Assembly (NCBI RefSeq): GCF_000753865.1
Contig: NZ_JQFW01000010.1
Span: 62,001 to 126,000 of the forward strand
Reading direction: 5' to 3'
Length of the DNA stretch: 64,000 nt
Source: Alteromonas sp. LOR
GTDB taxonomy: Bacteria > Pseudomonadota > Gammaproteobacteria > Enterobacterales > Alteromonadaceae
Shown: positions 18,383 to 26,733 of the stretch, piece by piece
Layout of the letters: every line of letters begins with the position of its first letter
Position numbering within the stretch: position 1 is the first letter of the stretch
Translations under genes and position numbers: made by a program
Notes under the pieces: generated by a model
The model's database searches: none
Told to the model about the DNA's origin: nothing
What the model saw: only the letters and a program-made list of their open reading frames with translations

Positions 18383-19309
18383 ATGAAGAAGATAGAGCTG
18401 TATAATGGAATGCGCGTGCTATCCAGCTACCATAGGAAAGGTGGGGTTGGTAAAACATTTTTGGCGTCAACAATTGCATACCTTCTGGCGACTGGAGGTC
18501 CTAACGGAAAAGGAAAGAAGCGGCGCGTTTTAGTATTAGACTACGATTCTCAGCAAGACTCATCAAAGGCGTTTTTAAAGATGGACGCTATTCCTGGCGA
18601 TGATGAATATGCCGCACCTCTGCATCCAGAGTTTGAGGATATTGACGATCCGGAATGGAGCGGTAGAAACACAAGCACTGATATCTTATTTAATTCTCCG
18701 GTATATGAATATCCAACGGCTTTTGAAAATATTAAAGTTTTGCCTTCAGAGGGTAATGTAGACAGAGTATTGGCGCTTACTCCTGAAGCAGATAGATTGG
18801 TGTCCAAAATTACTGCTCATATGCGAGATTGGTTCTCTGTAGAAGACCTAGCTGATGATTACGACATCGTAATTGTCGATAATCCACCAAGTAAATCTCC
18901 AGTTTCAGCAGGAATGCTCGGTGCTGCAACCCACGTTATCATTCCTACGGAGCCCGAGTACGATTCAATCGATGGCGTGCCTATGCTTCTCAACAGGATA
19001 GATCGTATTAACGAAGACCGTGCATCTAATCCATTGGAAATTGTTGGGGTTGTGCCTAACAAAGTACCAAGCAAATCACGATTAACTCAGAAAGATGAAG
19101 TCGCTCTAGCGAAGCTTTACGACAAAGATGGTCCTACAGGTAGATATATGAGTCCATTTTGGTTGCAGCAGCGAAATTGCTACCGAGTAATGGAGCGTCC
19201 ATCGGTGGATGAAACTCATTTTAACTATGTTTACAATCATCACGCAAAAAGCGAAATGCAAAAACTTTATACGTTGATTGAAAATAGCTTATGGGGAGAT
19301 ATGAGATGA
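18383..19309 (+). CDS. parA: ParA partition ATPase
   Basis: 308 residues. The deviant Walker A motif KGGVGKTF lies at about residues 19-26, and the A-prime region LVLDYDSQQDSS at about 50-61. DYDIVIVDNPPS near 166 is the Walker B region. ParA ATPases form gradients on the nucleoid and pull ParB-bound plasmid copies apart. There is no N-terminal helix-turn-helix domain, so this is the short (type Ib or chromosomal-like) form, which usually does not autoregulate as strongly as long ParA. Its stop overlaps the parB start (ATGA). Three parS-like sites flank the pair. Confidence 0.92.
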   Translation: MKKIELYNGMRVLSSYHRKGGVGKTFLASTIAYLLATGGPNGKGKKRRVLVLDYDSQQDSSKAFLKMDAIPGDDEYAAPLHPEFEDIDDPEWSGRNTSTDILFNSPVYEYPTAFENIKVLPSEGNVDRVLALTPEADRLVSKITAHMRDWFSVEDLADDYDIVIVDNPPSKSPVSAGMLGAATHVIIPTEPEYDSIDGVPMLLNRIDRINEDRASNPLEIVGVVPNKVPSKSRLTQKDEVALAKLYDKDGPTGRYMSPFWLQQRNCYRVMERPSVDETHFNYVYNHHAKSEMQKLYTLIENSLWGDMR

Positions 19310-20436
19310 CAGCAAGAAAGCCAAGAAGTCGAAGAGTTGCCAAGCCAACATCTCAAGAAGACCTAATAAGTAAATATCAATCTGGCGAAGGGGTCTCAAA
19401 GAAGTCTCAACAGATGCTTGATGATTTGAAGCAACGAGATAAATCAAAAAAAAGCAGTGTTCACGATGACCCATTGTTTAAGACGTCATCTGAGGTAGAC
19501 AGGGTATTGGTCGATTATATTCAACCTCAGTCTGATAACCCTCGTTATTTACCCGTTAAGTTTGCTAAGCGTGATGATGCTGGTTCCATTGCTTCTTTAA
19601 CAGATTGCGTAGTGTGTGAAAAAGATGTCATTGAAAACCGATTAGATAAAAGTAATCCCAGATATGACGCAGTCAATGCGGAAATTGAAGAAATTAAGGG
19701 GTTAGCAGAAACTCTTAAACATAGCGAACTAATTCATCCCATAGCGGTTTGGCGTAAAAATATGTCTGATTACGCTATAGTGGCCGGTCATAGACGGTAT
19801 TATGCTATCCGATATCTTTATGGTGGTTTAATTAAAGTCAAAGTTAAGATTTATGCAGAGAGGCCAAAAAACATAAGTGTTTTGCGGCACATCGAAAACT
19901 TCTCACGTAATGATTTAACATTACCTGATGCACTGAGTAGCTATTCAAATGCTGTTACAGAATTAGAACAGATTGAAAGTGATAAGCTAGCATCGAGCAG
20001 GGCCTCTATTGTTACATCATATTTGGGGATTGGTCGAACTACTTTCTATCGTTATGACAAGCTCCATGACTATAGAACACTAGTCATGCCACTATTAGAA
20101 TATCGAATTGTGGAGTCTTTAAGAGGACTTTACGAAGAAATTATTAAAGCCGAAGAGCAGGGCAGGGAAGAGGTTGAAAAATATCTTAGTGCTTTGTACG
20201 ACGAAAAGAAATTTACAAAATACCTTCAAGCCCCTGTTGTAAAAAAAGCAGGGAGAGCAAAGCAATATATTTCACTGCCAAAAGTAAAAGTTAATCAAAC
20301 CTCAGCATTAAAGCGTCTATTAAAGGAAGATGTTACTCAGTTAGAGTTAGGTATCGATTGGGATAAAGTAGATTTTGAAGACCCTGTAATGCTAGAAAAT
20401 GTACTTAAAGAGCTAATTAAATCATTAACCAAATAA
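19306..20436 (+). CDS. parB: ParB partition protein
   Basis: 376 residues if translation starts at ATG 19306, which overlaps the parA stop by 4 bp and has GGGGAG seven bases upstream. The frame also allows an earlier ATG at 19291, inside parA. The ParB/Srx CTP-binding motif AGHRRYYA is at about 160-167 and the ENFSRNDLTLPDAL helix follows. A helix-turn-helix region is seen around IVTSYLGIGRTTFYRYDKL. ParB binds parS and spreads; a palindrome of the parS type lies 7 bp past the stop. The family is clear. The matching CGCG-core palindromes suggest altered parS specificity. Confidence 0.9.
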   Translation: MTARKPRSRRVAKPTSQEDLISKYQSGEGVSKKSQQMLDDLKQRDKSKKSSVHDDPLFKTSSEVDRVLVDYIQPQSDNPRYLPVKFAKRDDAGSIASLTDCVVCEKDVIENRLDKSNPRYDAVNAEIEEIKGLAETLKHSELIHPIAVWRKNMSDYAIVAGHRRYYAIRYLYGGLIKVKVKIYAERPKNISVLRHIENFSRNDLTLPDALSSYSNAVTELEQIESDKLASSRASIVTSYLGIGRTTFYRYDKLHDYRTLVMPLLEYRIVESLRGLYEEIIKAEEQGREEVEKYLSALYDEKKFTKYLQAPVVKKAGRAKQYISLPKVKVNQTSALKRLLKEDVTQLELGIDWDKVDFEDPVMLENVLKELIKSLTK

Positions 20437-20441
20437 GCTGA

Positions 20442-20459
20442 GTGTTTCCGCGGAAACAC
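20442..20459. promoter_or_regulatory. parS: parS-like centromere site 3
   Basis: Perfect 18-bp palindrome GTGTTTCCGCGGAAACAC directly after the parB stop. It is the longest of the three copies. Confidence 0.75.
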
Positions 20460-20473
20460 AATGGCTTATATCT

Positions 20474-20513
20474 GCCACAGCCCTTACTTTTTAAGGGGTG
20501 TGGCGTTTTTTTT
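20474..20513 (+). terminator. Rho-independent terminator of parAB
   Basis: GCCACA and CCCTT (20474-20485) pair with AAGGG and TGTGGC (20493-20504), followed by G and eight T. Confidence 0.85.
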
Positions 20514-20843
20514 ATACTTGTTTAATTCATAAAGAACTAAAGTTTGCATTGAAAATCGACATTCGATCCAATCATGCGGTCAATTTGCTAACTTAATCTT
20601 TTCTTCTATTTCTAGTTCAAACACTACCACAAAATTTCTATTTAAAATAAAGACGCACTTACAATATTAGTCTTATCTTATGTTTTATGTGTGCTGACTC
20701 ATTAATATCACTATACATCCTGATAACAATTTTGTTGATTGAAACTAACACTTAAGTCATAATCGCTCAAAAGTAATCATCTTTACTTCCTTTTTAAGCG
20801 GCTTGCACTAAATAAAGCCTAAAACGAGAATAATGGAGGAAAT
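20514..20843. other. Intergenic stretch before the permease
   Basis: It contains an iteron core ATTCGATCC (20561-20569), the last copy to the right, which marks the edge of the replication module. A single operator half-site TGATTGA lies at 20736-20742 without a well-phased partner. No gene. Confidence 0.45.
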
Positions 20844-22553
20844 GTGTCGAGTTCAGATGAGTTTGAATCACAACCGATAAGCCCTAATAAATTACAACCA
20901 GCGCGTGCGTTTGCAGGTAGTTACGCTGGTGAACATGTCGCCGGTACGGAGTTCGTCATAGGAGCACTGTTCGTGTCTTGGGGCGTAGGTGCAGGAGATA
21001 TTCTAGTTGGGCTTTTGCTAGGAAACTTGTTAGCTGTACTAACATGGGGCCTTTTAACTGCGCCAATTGCAACTGACACACGCCTGACATTATATGCTTA
21101 CTTAGAAAAGATAGCTGGGAAGGGCACCATCAAGCTCTACAGCGTAGTCAATGGAATACTCTTTAGTGTGCTTGCCGGCGCAATGATTACGGTCTCAGCG
21201 TCAGCGGTAAGAATTTTGTTAGACATCCCACCGCAAGTAGGTTGGTTTCCTTCGGACTTTAGGTTTGTATTGGTCGCTTTATTTGTTGGCGCTGTCGTAG
21301 TTTTTATGGCCGTAAAAGGCTTTGAAAAACTGGCGGCGTTTGCTGAGGTATGCGCTCCTTGGATGATCTTGATGTTTATTGTGGGTGCCTTGTTTCTTCT
21401 TCCTGCTCTGATAGAGGCTACTCCCGGAATTAGCTCAATATCGTCGTTCTTAGACTTTTACACTATCGCCAATGAATCGATATGGATAAAGACGAGTGAA
21501 GAAGTCGGTTTCTGGCATGTTGCTGCGTTCGCGTGGGTTGCTAATCTAGCAATGCATGGAGGAATGGGCGATATGACACTACTCCGATTTGCGCGTTATT
21601 CTAAATATGGATTCTTTTCAGCGTTGGGTATGTTTATAGGCCACTATATGGCATGGATATGCGCAGGGATAATGGGGGCCGGAGCAGCAATAATTCTTAG
21701 CACAGCGATCACCAGTCTAGATCCCGGCGCTGTAGCTTATCAAGCACTAGGCACATGCGGAATTATTGCTGTAATCATTGCTGGGTGGACGACTTCAAAC
21801 CCTACAATTTACCGCGCCGGTTTGGCATTTAGCTCATTAAACCCTAAATGGGGCAGAGAGAAATCTACAATAGTAGTTGGTGTGGTAACCACGATTATTG
21901 CGTGTTTTCCTTTTGTATTTTCTCAGCTACTGGGATTTGTTGGGATAATGGGACTGATGATGGCTCCAGTAGGCGCAATTATAGTGGCAGAGCACTGGTT
22001 ATTTCCAAGAATAGGGTTAACTCGTTACTGGTCGCTCTATAAAGGAAATACGACAAACTTTGCCGCGATTATTACTTGGCTCACGGCGCTGGCGCTTAGT
22101 TATGTTCTAGAGCGTTCTGGCGTATTCCATCTCTTTTTCCTGCTTGTTCCTATTTGGCTTTATTCAACCGTGACTTACTGTCTATTAGCTATAGCAATGG
22201 GGGCTAAAACAGCTTATCCCGAATCAGTAATTGCTGAGGAAATTGAAGCTAATCGAAAAGTTGATGAAAAAAGTTATTTGAAAAATTTAAGGCCAGATAG
22301 CGTTGCGGGTCTACAAACCAAAACACCGCTTATTGTATCGGTAGCTTCCCTTATTGCTATTGCCTCCCTTATAGCTTGCTTAGTTATTGGTGTTATGGCA
22401 TTTCAAGATGGTGAAAACAGTCAACTCCACACTCCATTATTAGTTGCAACAATCACCTACTTTATAACCGCGACATACGCTTATCTTGCTAATTCAAATA
22501 AAGCTGTCGTCGAGAATAAACCAGTCACTAGTGTCAATGTGTCTGGAAGCTAG
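20844..22553 (+). CDS. NCS1-like permease (cytosine/purine permease family)
   Basis: 569 residues with about 12-14 membrane helices. The opening GSYAGEHVAGTEFVIGALFVSWGVGAGDILVGLLLGNLLAVLTWG fits the first two helices of NCS1-type symporters, and APWMILMFIVGALFLLPALIE and WVANLAMHGGMGDMTLLRFARYSKYG fit later conserved regions. NCS1 carriers usually import nucleobases or related compounds with H+ or Na+. Here the gene sits beside a sulfatase and sugar catabolic genes and no rhamnose transporter is seen in the window, so a carbohydrate substrate is possible but unproven. GTG start with GGAGGA three bases upstream, a short spacing. Ends at a strong terminator. Confidence 0.75.
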   Translation: MSSSDEFESQPISPNKLQPARAFAGSYAGEHVAGTEFVIGALFVSWGVGAGDILVGLLLGNLLAVLTWGLLTAPIATDTRLTLYAYLEKIAGKGTIKLYSVVNGILFSVLAGAMITVSASAVRILLDIPPQVGWFPSDFRFVLVALFVGAVVVFMAVKGFEKLAAFAEVCAPWMILMFIVGALFLLPALIEATPGISSISSFLDFYTIANESIWIKTSEEVGFWHVAAFAWVANLAMHGGMGDMTLLRFARYSKYGFFSALGMFIGHYMAWICAGIMGAGAAIILSTAITSLDPGAVAYQALGTCGIIAVIIAGWTTSNPTIYRAGLAFSSLNPKWGREKSTIVVGVVTTIIACFPFVFSQLLGFVGIMGLMMAPVGAIIVAEHWLFPRIGLTRYWSLYKGNTTNFAAIITWLTALALSYVLERSGVFHLFFLLVPIWLYSTVTYCLLAIAMGAKTAYPESVIAEEIEANRKVDEKSYLKNLRPDSVAGLQTKTPLIVSVASLIAIASLIACLVIGVMAFQDGENSQLHTPLLVATITYFITATYAYLANSNKAVVENKPVTSVNVSGS

Positions 22554-22570
22554 TTTCCAAAGTAGGGCTT

Positions 22571-22604
22571 CCCCTCTAGTCTCCGTGGGCTAGAGGGGTT
22601 TTTT
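22571..22604 (+). terminator. Rho-independent terminator of the permease gene
   Basis: CCCCTCTAG (22571-22579) pairs with CTAGAGGGG (22590-22598) and is followed by six T. The next gene begins 24 bp later, so it needs read-through or a promoter inside or near this region. Confidence 0.85.
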
Positions 22605-22627
22605 ATTTCATAACTGGGAAAATACAG

Positions 22628-24061
22628 ATGAAAACGCTGCTTTCACTTATTCTTATTATTTTATGCCTTGGTGTTGCAAGTGTTAATGCAAAAGAAAGCA
22701 TGAACGAAGAGCGTTCTCGGCCAAACATTTTATTTATACTAGCCGATGACCATAGGTGGGATCTATTGGGTTCCAAATCACACATTGTGAAGACGCCAAA
22801 CCTTGACAAGATTGCAAGTGAAGGCGTTATGTTTGATAACGCGTTTGTCACTACCCCTATATGTGCATCCAGTCGCATCAGCATATTAACCGGCTTAACG
22901 GAAAGAACGCATGATTTCACATTTGGCCGTCCTGCTACTGGCAAAGAGGAATCGTCTAATATGTACCCCGCTTTACTCAAAAAAGCAGGTTACAGCACTG
23001 GATTCGTGGGAAAATATGAAATAAAAATTTCAAACCCTGATAGTCAGCGTTTCGATTATTTTAAGCCTCTATTACAATCGAAAACGAATGAGTGGAAAGG
23101 AAAGCAAATACCTCAAACATACTACATTCAAAATTTAGCGAGCGAGTTTATTGAACAGGCTTCACAGAAAAATAAGCCGTGGGCTTTAGCAGTCAACTTC
23201 TGGAATCCCCACGCTCATGACATTGATAAAGAAGATCAATTTCACTACCCGAGCGAATTTGAAGACATGTACTCTGACACGACTATCCCTCCAGCAGCTA
23301 ATTCTGAGGATAAAATCTATGCAGAATTACCTGACTTTATTAAGTCATCAATGGGGCGAATAAGGTGGGAGTACAGGTTTGCAACCCCCGAATTGTATCA
23401 ACGAATTATTAAGCGCCATTATCGAGCAATTAGTAGCGTTGATAAGGCGGTGGGCTCTTTGAACGAATTACTTGAGTCACTAGGTGTAGATGACAATACA
23501 ATAATCATTTATACCGGCGACAACGGCTATGCACTCAATGAAAGGCAATTAGCTGGCAAGTGGTTTGGGTGGGAAGAGGACCTTCGTGTTCCATTGATAA
23601 TCAAAGATCCACGTATTAAAAAGCAAAAAGCGTCGCGGGAAATCGCGTTGAATATTGATATTGCGCCAACAATCCTAGATTTTGCAGGTGTCGATATACC
23701 CGATTCCTATCAAGGAAAAAGTTTAATACCACTTGTAGAGTCTAATGAAGTTGAGAGTTGGCGAAAAGAGTTCTTCTTTGAGCATATGTATCAGCCTAAG
23801 CGCGCTCCTATCCCACCAATGTATGGTCTTAGAACCACACACTGGAAATTAGTCAATTTTTATAAAAATGACCATATCCAGCTCTATGATTTAGAAAACG
23901 ATCCAGGAGAGACTCACAATTTAGCTTACGACGACAAATTCAAGTATCTGGCAAAGGCGCTTCTCCAACGCGCTAATGAATATGTTGAAAAGTACGAATC
24001 TGAGCGAAGCGATGAAGTTAAAAAACGAGATGATTTTGTAAATAAGCTGCCATCAAATTAA
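22628..24061 (+). CDS. S1 family sulfatase with unusual active-site motif
   Basis: 477 residues with a Sec signal peptide (to about residue 21). Metal site DDHRWDLLG begins at D40-D41, later ligands are in IIYTGDNGYALNE, and GKWFGWEEDLRVPLIIKDP is a typical S1 segment. The formylglycine motif is C79-A-S-S-R83; most type I sulfatases have Pro or Ala in the third position, whereas here it is Ser. Variants of this position exist in the S1 family, so activity is still likely. It probably desulfates an ulvan oligosaccharide. Preceded by the terminator of the permease gene and followed by a hairpin at 24074-24109, so it may be a single-gene unit. Confidence 0.83.
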   Translation: MKTLLSLILIILCLGVASVNAKESMNEERSRPNILFILADDHRWDLLGSKSHIVKTPNLDKIASEGVMFDNAFVTTPICASSRISILTGLTERTHDFTFGRPATGKEESSNMYPALLKKAGYSTGFVGKYEIKISNPDSQRFDYFKPLLQSKTNEWKGKQIPQTYYIQNLASEFIEQASQKNKPWALAVNFWNPHAHDIDKEDQFHYPSEFEDMYSDTTIPPAANSEDKIYAELPDFIKSSMGRIRWEYRFATPELYQRIIKRHYRAISSVDKAVGSLNELLESLGVDDNTIIIYTGDNGYALNERQLAGKWFGWEEDLRVPLIIKDPRIKKQKASREIALNIDIAPTILDFAGVDIPDSYQGKSLIPLVESNEVESWRKEFFFEHMYQPKRAPIPPMYGLRTTHWKLVNFYKNDHIQLYDLENDPGETHNLAYDDKFKYLAKALLQRANEYVEKYESERSDEVKKRDDFVNKLPSN

Positions 24062-24073
24062 CTATATCAGTTT

Positions 24074-24109
24074 ACTCACGTTGGTGTTCACCAAAGCGCT
24101 AACGTGAGT
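24074..24109 (+). terminator. Hairpin after the sulfatase gene
   Basis: ACTCACGTT (24074-24082) pairs with AACGTGAGT (24101-24109), with GGTG/CACC able to pair inside the loop. There is no immediate T-run; CTTTTTC follows 8 bp later. Confidence 0.5.
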
Positions 24110-24199
24110 AGTATCGCTTTTTCTTGTAAACATCTAGTTTGATATACCACATTTTCATCTTTCCTAAAAATGTCCTTCACTGCCTATCTTCTCATTTTA

Positions 24200-24256
24200 T
24201 GATTGCTTTTGAGTATTGATGATTGTTATATGTTCATATACAATCATTTTACAATT
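24200..24256. promoter_or_regulatory. Candidate ulvan-regulon operator 4 (multiple)
   Basis: Half-sites TGATTGC (24200), TGAGTAT (24210) and TGATTGT (24220) are in 10-bp phase. ACAATCA (24240) and TACAATT (24250) then follow in the opposite orientation, again 10 bp apart. It lies 75-130 bp upstream of the kdgK-led operon. Confidence 0.5.
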
Positions 24257-24329
24257 GTTTAATGATTTTTATTGCGTGAAGATGCTCTTAAATGTAATTC
24301 ACGCAACATTGAGGTTGGAGTGCAGTCGG

Positions 24330-25241
24330 GTGAAGTTAGCAATTATTGGCGAATGTATGATTGAGTTATCGAACAGTGAAGATGAGCTTTACCAACTCAA
24401 TTATGGTGGTGATACTCTTAACACCGCTATATATCTCTCTCGTTGCGGCGGCGAGGTAGAGTATGTTACCGCCTTGAGCGATGATGTGTTTAGCAACAAA
24501 ATGCTTGAGAACTGGAAAAGTGAAGGTGTCGGTGTAAAACACGTAAAGATACTGACCAATAACGTTCCAGGCCTATATCTCATCGAAAATGAAGCTAATG
24601 GTGAAAGACACTTCCATTATTGGCGCTCCCAGTCACCTGCTAAATTATTAGTAGAACAATGCCCAGAAATTTTCAAAGAGCTTGAAGATTACGACGCCAT
24701 ATTTCTCAGTGGCATTACCTTGTCTATCTATTCTGAACCCTCAAGAGCCAAGCTGTTTGATTTTTTGAATACATATCGTGCTAAGGGTGGAAAAGTTATT
24801 TTCGATAATAACTATCGTCCGAAAAGTTGGCCCTCGATTAATGAAGCTTCCAACGCGTTTAATCAAATAATGAATCTAACGGATATAGCGCTCTTGAGTA
24901 TGGAAGATGAAATAAGCTTACATGGCGAGCATTCAATTGAATATTGTATAGAGCGATGGTTGAAAAATGGTGCTTCAGAAGTCGTAGTGAAAAATGGTCC
25001 AGACGGTGTTTTTGCAGCGAATATCAACGGAAAGTACGAGTTTGATGTTCCAAATGTTGTTGAACCTGTAGATACAACTGCTGCCGGCGACTCTTTCAAT
25101 GGCGCATTTCTGGCGAAAAAAGCTAAAGGTGAAGACTTAGAAAATTGCATTCGAGCTGGCCAATTCTGTGCGGCTCAAGTAATCCTACATAAGGGCGCAA
25201 TTGTTCCTCGTGAACTAAAGTTGCTTGAGGAAGAACAATGA
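24330..25241 (+). CDS. kdgK: 2-keto-3-deoxygluconate kinase
   Basis: 303 residues from GTG 24330, where the text KLAIIGECMIEL is the expected PfkB-family N-terminus; a GGAG lies nine bases upstream. The frame extends to 24216, but that part does not resemble a kinase. The PfkB signatures are NYGGDTLNTAIYLSRCG and the C-terminal DTTAAGDSFNGAF, with the catalytic Asp in AAGD. KdgK phosphorylates KDG to KDPG, the last step before aldolase cleavage; eda is not in this window. The stop overlaps dctP (ATGA), so it is translationally coupled to the TRAP genes. Substrate assignment rests on context with kduD and kduI. Confidence 0.88.
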   Translation: MKLAIIGECMIELSNSEDELYQLNYGGDTLNTAIYLSRCGGEVEYVTALSDDVFSNKMLENWKSEGVGVKHVKILTNNVPGLYLIENEANGERHFHYWRSQSPAKLLVEQCPEIFKELEDYDAIFLSGITLSIYSEPSRAKLFDFLNTYRAKGGKVIFDNNYRPKSWPSINEASNAFNQIMNLTDIALLSMEDEISLHGEHSIEYCIERWLKNGASEVVVKNGPDGVFAANINGKYEFDVPNVVEPVDTTAAGDSFNGAFLAKKAKGEDLENCIRAGQFCAAQVILHKGAIVPRELKLLEEEQ

Positions 25242-26233
25242 GATGCTACCGATTGTTTTGTCTTATTTTACTACTACCGCTATCAATGTTGAGTGGATGT
25301 AGCAAAGAAGAAAAAAGTGACGCTTACATAATTCGATTGGGCCATCAGCTTGATATAAACCACCCTGTCCACAAAGGCCTCGTTTTCTTGAAAGAAGAAC
25401 TAGAGCGAAACTCTAATGGCGAGATGTCTATTGTCATCTACCCCTCTTCTCAAGTTGGTGATGAAAGAGAAGTTCTTGAGTTGATCCAAATCGGTAGCAT
25501 GGGGATGACGAAGGTATCAGCAAGCGCACTTGAAACCTTTGTTCCGGAAATGAAAGTATTTAGTCTACCTTATCTCTTTAATGACCAAACGCATTATTGG
25601 AAAACATTAAAAGGAGAGGTTGGAACAAAGCTACTTGAAGCTGGTGAACCATATCGCTTCAAAGGGTTGGGGTATTTTGATGCCGGTTCAAGAAGCTTCT
25701 ATACCACCAAAAAACCAGTTCAGACGCCTGGTGATTTGAAGGGCCAGAAAATCAGAGTCATGAACAGCCAAACGGCTGTATCTATGGTGAACACTATGGG
25801 GGGATCTGCGACACCCGTAAGTTGGGGCGAGCTTTATACTTCTCTACAGCAAGGTGTGGTAGACGGCGCGGAAAACAACCTCCCGAGTTTCTATTTCTCG
25901 AAGCACTATGAAGTTAGCCAATTTCTCATCTTAGATGAACACACCTCTATTCCCGACGTCATTATTGTGGGAACTCATGTCTGGGACCAACTTAGCGCTA
26001 CTCAAAAAACATGGTTAGAAGATGCTATGCAAGCGGCTACGGACTATCAAAGGGAAATGTGGGCAGAGTCTACAGAAGAGTCATTGGCGATTGTAAAAGA
26101 AGCTGGAGTTCAGGTTATCGCAGCAGACAAGCGACAATTTCAAGAGAGTGTAGCCCCTATTTATGAAGAACTTCGCGGTTCGGAACTTGAGAAGTTGGTT
26201 CAACAGATAAAAGGCCTAGGAGAAAATAAATGA
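25238..26233 (+). CDS. dctP: TRAP transporter substrate-binding lipoprotein
   Basis: 331 residues. DctP family: IRLGHQLDINHPVHKGLVFLKEELE at the N-terminus and KGQKIRVMNSQTAVSMVNTMGGSATPVSWGELYTSLQQGVVDGAENN, which carries the Arg that binds the carboxylate of the ligand. The signal ends in a lipobox (MLSGC), so the binding protein is lipid-anchored; most DctP proteins are soluble. The likely ligand is a uronate such as KDG or the unsaturated uronate product, because the operon also encodes kdgK, kduD and kduI. Overlaps dctQ by 4 bp. Confidence 0.9.
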   Translation: MRCYRLFCLILLLPLSMLSGCSKEEKSDAYIIRLGHQLDINHPVHKGLVFLKEELERNSNGEMSIVIYPSSQVGDEREVLELIQIGSMGMTKVSASALETFVPEMKVFSLPYLFNDQTHYWKTLKGEVGTKLLEAGEPYRFKGLGYFDAGSRSFYTTKKPVQTPGDLKGQKIRVMNSQTAVSMVNTMGGSATPVSWGELYTSLQQGVVDGAENNLPSFYFSKHYEVSQFLILDEHTSIPDVIIVGTHVWDQLSATQKTWLEDAMQAATDYQREMWAESTEESLAIVKEAGVQVIAADKRQFQESVAPIYEELRGSELEKLVQQIKGLGENK

Positions 26234-26733
26234 AATCACTACTAGTTTCGATTGCTGTGTTAAATAAATATCTCCGCGTTTTTTTGGCCCTAATGCTGGC
26301 GTTATTAGTGTTGAACGTAACATGGCAAGTTATCACTCGCTTTATTTTGCCTCACCCCAGTTCGTTCACTGAGGAGATGGCCCGATTTTTACTCATATGG
26401 ATAAGTTTGCTCGGCAGCGCTTACGCATTTCATACCCATAGTCATTTAGGCTTTGACTACCTTACAAAAAAATTGAAGCAAAAAGGGGCATTACTCGCAG
26501 CTAAATTAGGCTACGCGTTGATTATCTTGTTTGCATTAGGTGTGCTTGTAGTGGGTGGGGCAAATCTTACCTACATAACGTTCTTGCTGGAGCAAGCATC
26601 TCCTGTCTTAGGCATCCCTATGGGGTTCGTTTATATCGTTGTACCGGTAAGTGGAATGCTGTTTGTTGTCTACGGTGTATTGGGACTGCTTGAAATGAAC
26701 AATACCAATAAGCTTAGGGAGCAAGCACTATGA
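26230..26733 (+). CDS. dctQ: TRAP transporter small permease
   Basis: 167 residues with four membrane helices, the DctQ pattern. FTEEMARFLLIWISLLGSAYAFHTHSHLGFDYL matches the conserved core of the family. DctQ pairs with the large subunit and contacts the binding protein. Overlaps both neighbours by 4 bp (ATGA), which points to a fixed subunit ratio. Confidence 0.9.
   Translation: MKSLLVSIAVLNKYLRVFLALMLALLVLNVTWQVITRFILPHPSSFTEEMARFLLIWISLLGSAYAFHTHSHLGFDYLTKKLKQKGALLAAKLGYALIILFALGVLVVGGANLTYITFLLEQASPVLGIPMGFVYIVVPVSGMLFVVYGVLGLLEMNNTNKLREQAL

Noticed and set aside
20736..20742. TGATTGA before the permease as a full operator
   Set aside because: No second half-site in 10-bp phase; kept only as a lone half-site.
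24216..24329. N-terminal extension of the kdgK frame
   Set aside because: The extension does not resemble any kinase; GTG 24330 begins at the family N-terminus.
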